A stretch of 39,369 nt of DNA from an uncultured Rhodospirillaceae bacterium (lineage in GTDB: Bacteria > Pseudomonadota > Alphaproteobacteria > Rhodospirillales > UBA2165), in the NCBI GenBank assembly GCA_913020445.1, contig CAJWAR010000040.1, positions 1 to 39,369 of the forward strand, written 5' to 3'. This document shows positions 36,031 through 39,369 of this stretch, one piece after another. How positions within the stretch are numbered: the stretch's first letter is position 1; each line of letters starts with the position of its first letter. Under the pieces are notes generated by a model that saw only the letters and a list, made by a program, of their open reading frames with translations, had not been told where the DNA came from and searched no databases. Both the position numbers and the translations under genes were made by a program.

Positions 36031-36963
36031 ATGTCTGAAATAGATTTTTCGAATACTCGGTTACTCATTGCCGACTCCGGTAAGCAAAATCGAGTGGAAA
36101 TCAGGAATATTTTATTCCACGAAGGATTTCGCGATATCACGGATACCGACGATTACAAATTCGTCCGCGAACAGGTTGCTGAAAACAACGTCGATTTATT
36201 GATAGTTGATCACGAGTTTCCAAAAGGCGATGTCTGTAAACTAATTCGGGAAATCCGCCACGATGAAATTGGCGATAATCCGTTTATCGTCGTTATCACC
36301 TTGGCCTTTGATCCAGAAAAAGAGGACATCATGCGGATCATCGATTCCGGATCAGACGATGTGATGTTGAAACCGATCTCGGCTGGCTCGGTCGTCAAAC
36401 GAATTAAATTTTTTGCTACGGAACGTAAAAAATTCGTCGTCACGTCCGACTATATCGGCCCAACACGGCGTTCGTCGCACCGTCCCGGCACCGTAGAAAT
36501 CCCTGAAATTGATGTTCCCAATCCGGTTAAAATTACTGCCGTTGACGGCAGGGAAATGTCCAACGTCCAAGATGAGGTCAAACTTTCAACCCGGGTTCTC
36601 AAAGACCAAAAAGTCGAACGGCAAGCCTACCAAATAACCTATTTGGTTGAGCGGATTATGCCGCTTTATTTCGACGGCAAGGCGGTGATGGACGTTACTG
36701 AGGATCTCGATGAATTAAAGGCGGCTACCGTAAAAATTAACGGCATGCTTAAAGATACCAAATATGGTTATATCGGCGAATTGTGTGAAACACTCATGAC
36801 AATCGTTGACATAATTAGCCTTGATTATAATGAGCCGGATGAGCAGAGCCTCAAACTCCTGCCGGAGTTGTCCCAGTCGATCGTTGCCGCGCTACAGGCC
36901 AGTGATGATGAAGCCGAAATCGCCCATATGATCTCGAATTCGGTGCAGCAACGAACAAATTAA
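36031..36963 (+). CDS. Response regulator receiver protein with helical C-terminal domain
   Basis: Protein of 310 residues. The receiver domain (about 8-125) has D60 (DLLIVDHEF), T90 (VVITLAF) and K114 (MLKPIS), and one acidic residue (D15) in the LIADSG turn. It is followed at 141-147 by YIGPTRR, the counterpart of the motif in the divergent neighbour at the same position. Residues about 175-310 are predicted mostly helical, with LVERIMPLYFDG and a TVKINGMLKDTKYGYIGELCETLMTIVDII segment resembling a dimerisation or Hpt-like bundle, but no conserved histidine is evident. The output function is not recognised. It is expressed from a region with a CRP-like site. Confidence 0.82.
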   Translation: MSEIDFSNTRLLIADSGKQNRVEIRNILFHEGFRDITDTDDYKFVREQVAENNVDLLIVDHEFPKGDVCKLIREIRHDEIGDNPFIVVITLAFDPEKEDIMRIIDSGSDDVMLKPISAGSVVKRIKFFATERKKFVVTSDYIGPTRRSSHRPGTVEIPEIDVPNPVKITAVDGREMSNVQDEVKLSTRVLKDQKVERQAYQITYLVERIMPLYFDGKAVMDVTEDLDELKAATVKINGMLKDTKYGYIGELCETLMTIVDIISLDYNEPDEQSLKLLPELSQSIVAALQASDDEAEIAHMISNSVQQRTN

Positions 36964-37003
36964 TCTTAATAGCAAAAAATAAATTACCGCCACCGACGGA
37001 AAA

Positions 37004-37054
37004 GACTGACATCACCGTTTAATTCATTAACGTTATATTGAAACGGTGACAGTC
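37004..37054 (+). other. Long intergenic hairpin
   Basis: GACTG-ACA-TCACCGTTT (37004-37020) pairs with AAACGGTGA-CAGTC (37041-37054), giving 14 base pairs with a 3-base bulge and a 20-base loop that itself contains TAACGTTA. No T tract follows. GGTGAC (37045-37050) could alternatively pair with GTCACC at 37090-37095, nearer the next gene. It is a terminator without U-run, a 5' leader structure or an operator; I cannot tell which. Confidence 0.4.
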
Positions 37055-37137
37055 GATTCATGCCTTCGATTACTGTAGGGTTGGCGACCGTCACCAGATG
37101 ATAAAAACGAAAAAATATTAAAATGGGGAGATTTAAA

Positions 37138-37689
37138 ATGAAACGGATATTTGCCAAAAATTTATTTTGCCTCGCGGCCTTCCTTCTATTAACGCTCGTC
37201 CCGCTGTCGGCCCATGCGGGTCCACCAGAATTACAAACACCAGCACCTGTGATCTACCTTGCTGATAATCTCGATGAGCAAGAAAAGTTAGGTTGGTGCA
37301 TCGATACAGTCGGGAGAGGGTTCGGCGACAGACTGCATGCTCATTCGTGCAAGCCTTTTGGCGGCGATGTGCAATTTTATTACAACAAAATATCACGTCA
37401 GATCATTTCGGCGACCTTTGACGGAAAATGCGCGACGCTCTTAGCGTCACCGGCTGCTGGCGGTAAATTTGGCCTGCTCGACTGTTCGGCTACATCAGCA
37501 ATGCAGAAATTCGATTACAACAAGCAGTCTTCTGAATTTCGCCCCGGTGACAATGGCGCTCTCTGTTTAGCAGTCGGCAGCTCAAGCCGGTCAGCGGGCC
37601 CGTTTATGTCGCGCAATCTCGAACTCGCAACGTGTAGTTCAACCGCGGCCAAGTTTAAGCAGTGGCGCATTAAAGGCGGTAAAAACTAA
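37138..37689 (+). CDS. Secreted ricin-type beta-trefoil-like protein
   Basis: Protein of 183 residues with a clear Sec signal peptide: basic MKRIFAKN, hydrophobic LFCLAAFLLLTLVPL and a cleavage site after SAHA (about residue 27). The mature part looks like one beta-trefoil: LGWCIDTVG, FDGKCATLL and NGALCLAVG start repeats, each with a later Cys, and aromatic positions QFYY, QKFDY and KQWRI resemble the QxW marks of ricin B lectins. Six cysteines could form three disulfides. ATG 37138 has GGGGAG 7 bases upstream; an in-frame ATG at 37123 is less likely. A carbohydrate-binding role is inferred. It converges on pepA with a 20-base gap. Confidence 0.7.
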   Translation: MKRIFAKNLFCLAAFLLLTLVPLSAHAGPPELQTPAPVIYLADNLDEQEKLGWCIDTVGRGFGDRLHAHSCKPFGGDVQFYYNKISRQIISATFDGKCATLLASPAAGGKFGLLDCSATSAMQKFDYNKQSSEFRPGDNGALCLAVGSSSRSAGPFMSRNLELATCSSTAAKFKQWRIKGGKN

Positions 37690-37709
37690 GCAGGCCATTC
37701 GAATTTGAG

Positions 37710-39212
37710 CTAGTTTTCGTAGTGGTTTTTCACCAGCCGGTCGAGTAGACGCACGCCAAAGGCGGTAGCACCTTCAGGCACGACCGGCTTATCTGTCTCT
37801 GTCAATACAACTGCGGCAATATCTATATGTGCCCAGGGCGTTTTACCGACATAGCGCTGCAGAAATTGCGCGGCCGTGATACTGCCACCATGGCGCCCGG
37901 CAAGATTTTTCATATCGGCAACTTTCGAGTCGATCATTTTGTCATAGGCCTCGCTCAGCGGCATCCGCCATAAAGTTTCATCAACTTCGATACCGGCTTG
38001 GGTCAGGCGTTCCGCCAATTGATCATTGTTTGAAAACAAGCCGGCATTGTGATTAGCGAGCGCCACCATTATCGCACCGGTCAAGGTTGCCAGATTGATC
38101 ATAATTTTCGGCTTGAAGCGCTGATTGGTGTAATACAAGGCATCGCACAGCACCAACCGCCCTTCGGCATCGGTATCCAGGATTTCAATGGTCTGCCCGG
38201 ACATTGAGGTAACAATATCACCGGGGCGCTGCGCATTGCCGTCCGGCATATTCTCCACCAAGCCGACGACACCAACAACATTGACCTTAGCTTTACGTCC
38301 CGCCAATGCCTTCATCAGGCCAATCACCACGCCGGACCCGCCCATATCGCATTTCAATTCGTCCAAGCCGGCCCTTGGCTTGATCGAAATGCCTCCGGTA
38401 TCGAAGGTGACGCCTTTGCCGACAAAAGCGATCGGCTGTGCCGCTTTGCCTTTTCCTTTTGGGCCGCCATTCCATTGCATAACAACGAGCTTGGATTCGC
38501 GGGCGCTGCCCTGGCCAACACCGAGCAACGCCCCCATGCCGAGCCGGCTCATCTGCGCTTCTCCAAGGACTTGCACTTTGACACCAAGTTTTTCGAGCGT
38601 TTTTGCCTGCTTCGCCAAGGTATCCGGATAAATCACATTGCCCGGCTCAGAAACTAAATCACGGGTCAAAAATACACCGTCAGCAACTTTCCCGTGGCGG
38701 GCATATTTTTTCCGGGCATTGGCAAATCCGGAGCATTGCAGCGTCAGGGATTTGATACTTGGCTTGTCGGCGGCCTTCTGCTTGGTCTTATATTTATCAA
38801 ACCGGTATGAACGAAGGGTTGCGCCGTAAGCGATTTCTGTCGCGATTTCGGCAGCCGTCATTTTAGCGTCAGTGACCGCATCAACGGCCACGGCGACACT
38901 GCCTTTTTTGGCCTGCTTGGTGCCGGCATAAATACGCCCGCCGAGGCGTTGCATTTCCAATTCAGTGACATCATCTGCTTTGCCGAGGCCGACAATCATT
39001 ACCTCGTCCAATTTGGTGCCGGCCAGCGCCATGACATTCAGTGACTGGCCCTTCTTACCCTCGAAATTACTGGCGCGAATGGCCCGGCTAAGCGCACCAC
39101 CGGACTTTTTGTCGAGTTTAACTGCAGAAGCGGAAAGCTTACTTTTCGCACCGGCGCTGACGACGACAACTCCCGTCGCGGGCAATCCTGGTTTGGCAAA
39201 GGTAATTTTCAT
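37710..39212 (-). CDS. pepA: Leucyl aminopeptidase (M17)
   Basis: Cytosolic two-metal aminopeptidase of 500 residues that removes N-terminal residues from peptides. Family residues are readable: K266 and D271 (FVGKGVTFDTGG), K278 (SIKPRAG), D289 (LKCDMGG), and D348, E350 and R352 in the signature DTDAEGRLVLCDAL. These correspond to E. coli PepA K270, D275, K282, D293, D352, E354 and R356 with an offset of 4. GAGGA precedes the start. It appears monocistronic. The N-terminal domain (1-160) is divergent, as usual. Confidence 0.96.
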   Translation of the reverse strand: MKITFAKPGLPATGVVVVSAGAKSKLSASAVKLDKKSGGALSRAIRASNFEGKKGQSLNVMALAGTKLDEVMIVGLGKADDVTELEMQRLGGRIYAGTKQAKKGSVAVAVDAVTDAKMTAAEIATEIAYGATLRSYRFDKYKTKQKAADKPSIKSLTLQCSGFANARKKYARHGKVADGVFLTRDLVSEPGNVIYPDTLAKQAKTLEKLGVKVQVLGEAQMSRLGMGALLGVGQGSARESKLVVMQWNGGPKGKGKAAQPIAFVGKGVTFDTGGISIKPRAGLDELKCDMGGSGVVIGLMKALAGRKAKVNVVGVVGLVENMPDGNAQRPGDIVTSMSGQTIEILDTDAEGRLVLCDALYYTNQRFKPKIMINLATLTGAIMVALANHNAGLFSNNDQLAERLTQAGIEVDETLWRMPLSEAYDKMIDSKVADMKNLAGRHGGSITAAQFLQRYVGKTPWAHIDIAAVVLTETDKPVVPEGATAFGVRLLDRLVKNHYEN

Positions 39213-39284
39213 GAGGTCCTCGTTAGAATTTTATGTTCCCAAATAATATTACGCTAAATTTAGATTTATTTTGAAAAACATTTC

Positions 39285-39369
39285 CTAACCGCGCATCCGG
39301 TAGGGGTGTTGCAAAGGGCGCCAGTCGGGCAGATCCTCGAACGGCACCTCGATGATCACCGGTCCATCA
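39285..39369 (-). CDS. 3' end of a probable TPP-dependent (acetolactate synthase-like) enzyme
   Basis: Partial gene cut by the right edge. The last 27 codons on the minus strand read DGPVIIEVPFEDLPDW and then RPLQHPYRMRG before TAG at 39285-39287. The GPVxIEVP segment followed by a Pro/Trp-containing end is the typical C terminus of thiamine-pyrophosphate-binding acetolactate-synthase-like enzymes. The substrate cannot be named from this fragment. It lies upstream of pepA, and the 72-base gap between them is AT-rich. Confidence 0.6.
   Translation of the reverse strand, partial: DGPVIIEVPFEDLPDWRPLQHPYRMRG

Overview
The window is a chromosomal segment of an alphaproteobacterium, most likely a Rhodospirillales-like lineage, possibly known only from environmental genomes. 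The evidence is a complete 14-gene complex I operon in the alphaproteobacterial order (separate nuoC and nuoD, a NuoG without the N7 cluster), followed by birA, coaX, RNase J and a DUF1467 membrane protein, which is a characteristic alphaproteobacterial arrangement. No phage, insertion sequence, CRISPR array or replication origin was seen.

Layout. 1-2100: a class III nucleotide cyclase with TolB-like and TPR regions, flanked by copies of a short GTCCGCTT palindromic repeat. 2409-4184 (minus): an orphan PilJ/NarX-type sensor histidine kinase. 4393-10012: two convergent operons that look like a hydantoin or cyclic-ureide module. On the plus strand are a class III aminotransferase and a D-hydantoinase/dihydropyrimidinase. 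On the minus strand are a QueG/RdhA-like iron-sulfur protein coupled to an N-carbamoyl-D-amino-acid-hydrolase-like amidase, then a DUF4145 protein. 10097-10853: a higBA toxin-antitoxin pair with paired operators. 10876-12694: a ZnT9-like CDF metal transporter, a single-EF-hand protein and a strong terminator. 12905-12981: tRNA-Asp(GTC). 13045-27301: nuoA-N. 27310-30790: birA, coaX, RNase J, DUF1467. 30802-31614: a glutathione S-transferase.

31611-34962 (minus) encodes both subunits of a molybdopterin enzyme closely resembling pyrogallol-phloroglucinol transhydroxylase (pyrogallol hydroxytransferase), known from anaerobic fermenters. Finding it beside a complex I operon is unexpected. 35232-36963 holds two divergently transcribed receiver proteins with the same internal layout, separated by palindromes including a near-consensus CRP-type site. 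37138-37689 encodes a secreted beta-trefoil protein, 37710-39212 (minus) encodes leucyl aminopeptidase PepA, and the right edge carries the 3' end of a probable TPP-dependent enzyme gene.

How they fit: complex I, BirA, CoaX, RNase J and PepA are housekeeping. The accessory content points to heterotrophic use of cyclic ureides or D-/beta-amino acids and of hydroxylated aromatics. The cyclase, histidine kinase, receivers and CRP-like site suggest a local signalling layer. All functional calls rest on reading motifs in the translated sequence and on recalled family knowledge; no database search was possible.
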